Positions 35,789 to 36,099 of a stretch of 36,099 bases of DNA are shown piece by piece. The translations under genes were made by a program, and so were the position numbers. Location of the stretch: NCBI GenBank assembly GCA_023248545.1, contig JAHFEF010000007.1, forward strand, positions 54,914 through 91,012, given 5' to 3'. Each line of letters opens with the position of its first letter. The stretch's first letter is position 1. This DNA comes from Myxococcales bacterium. Its GTDB lineage: Bacteria > Myxococcota > UBA727 > JABDBI01. The notes beneath the pieces were generated by a model. It ran no database searches. It was not told the origin of the DNA and saw only the letters and a list, made by a program, of their open reading frames with translations.

Positions 35789-36085
35789 ATGGCAGAACTA
35801 TTTGGACAGAGCGGCGAAGCGGGTGGCGGTATTTTTTCGATGATTTTGATGTTTGGCGGTATGTTCGCCATCATGTATTTTATCTTGATACGGCCCCAAC
35901 AAAAACAACAAAAGAAACACCAGGAGCTCGTCGCAGCACTAAAAAAAGGTGATGAGATTATTTTGAGCAGTGGAATCTGTGGGCGGGTGTTTTCTGTTGA
36001 GGACAAGTACCTCATTTTAGAGATGATGGACAAAAACAAGGTGAAGGTGCTAAGACAAGCCGTCCAAGGTTTACTAGGGAACTAA
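35789..36085 (+). CDS. yajC: Sec translocon accessory subunit YajC
   Basis: YajC is a small inner-membrane partner of SecDF-SecYEG. The 98-residue protein has one span (MILMFGGMFAIMYFILI), then the signature RPQQKQQKKHQE and a basic cytoplasmic tail with GDEIILSSGICGRV. The ribosome-binding site AAGGGA lies before the ATG. The next ATG comes one base after its stop. Confidence 0.95.
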   Translation: MAELFGQSGEAGGGIFSMILMFGGMFAIMYFILIRPQQKQQKKHQELVAALKKGDEIILSSGICGRVFSVEDKYLILEMMDKNKVKVLRQAVQGLLGN

Positions 36086-36086
36086 T

Positions 36087-36099
36087 ATGTTTGAAAGCT
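36087..36099 (+). CDS. secD: Probable start of secD (partial)
   Basis: ATG 36087 opens a frame (MFES) that runs off the window, preceded by AGGGA and one base after yajC. yajC-secD-secF is the usual order, so SecD is expected by position; the four visible residues cannot prove it. Confidence 0.45.

Overview
The window is a gene-dense stretch of a Gram-negative chromosome. An outer-membrane beta-barrel, YajC followed by the probable start of secD, GlmU and several signal peptides all point to a two-membrane cell. I see no rRNA, tRNA or CRISPR. Housekeeping genes are packed with ATGA/GTGA overlaps. The best guess at lineage is the former Deltaproteobacteria / Bdellovibrionota area, but this is inference: no marker here settles it. 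The lifestyle signal is stronger. A Tlc-type ATP/ADP translocase, a secreted leucine-rich-repeat plus dual-specificity-phosphatase protein, a Fic enzyme and a nucleoside salvage cluster together suggest a host-associated, intracellular or predatory bacterium that takes nucleotides from another cell.

Layout. 1-7819 is core: the tail of an unknown gene, a small membrane protein on the minus strand, then tadA, grpE, obgE, gyrB, a small exported protein, a double zinc-ribbon protein and a UvrD/PcrA-like helicase. 7840-12602 is accessory and visibly more AT-rich: an orphan Xre/MbcA/ParS-type antitoxin, a small exported protein, a MutS-type ATPase that begins with a signal or anchor sequence, its overlapping exported partner, and fic, which lies between pabA and pabC. 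12709-16084 holds pabA and a nucleoside salvage divergon (udp; deoC-nupC). 16081-22919 is one tightly coupled run: an aconitase/isopropylmalate-dehydratase fusion, a PP2C phosphatase, an M23 peptidase, panC, glmU, a prolyl aminopeptidase and plsC. 22969-27300 is the host-facing part: tlc, a fatty-acid-hydroxylase-like membrane enzyme, a second copy of the small exported family and the LRR-phosphatase. 27386-35772 looks like lipid or secondary metabolism: a membrane Fe-S oxidoreductase of the FadF/EMO kind, a condensation-adenylation protein, an outer-membrane barrel, two OleA-like thiolase-fold proteins and an OleC-like ligase fused to a membrane domain. The window ends in yajC and the first codons of probable secD.

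The most unusual points are: (1) a MutS-like ATPase with an export or anchor sequence, encoded with an exported single-span partner; (2) two families of dispersed palindromic repeats translated in frame inside enzymes, two of them landing just before the P-loop of adenylate-forming enzymes; (3) an OleC-like ligase with a fused membrane domain and paired OleA-like proteins, with no OleB or OleD here; (4) a family of small exported proteins present twice; (5) a secreted LRR-phosphatase beside an ATP/ADP translocase; (6) an intrinsic terminator of the barrel gene that also encodes the last codons of the convergent adenylation gene.
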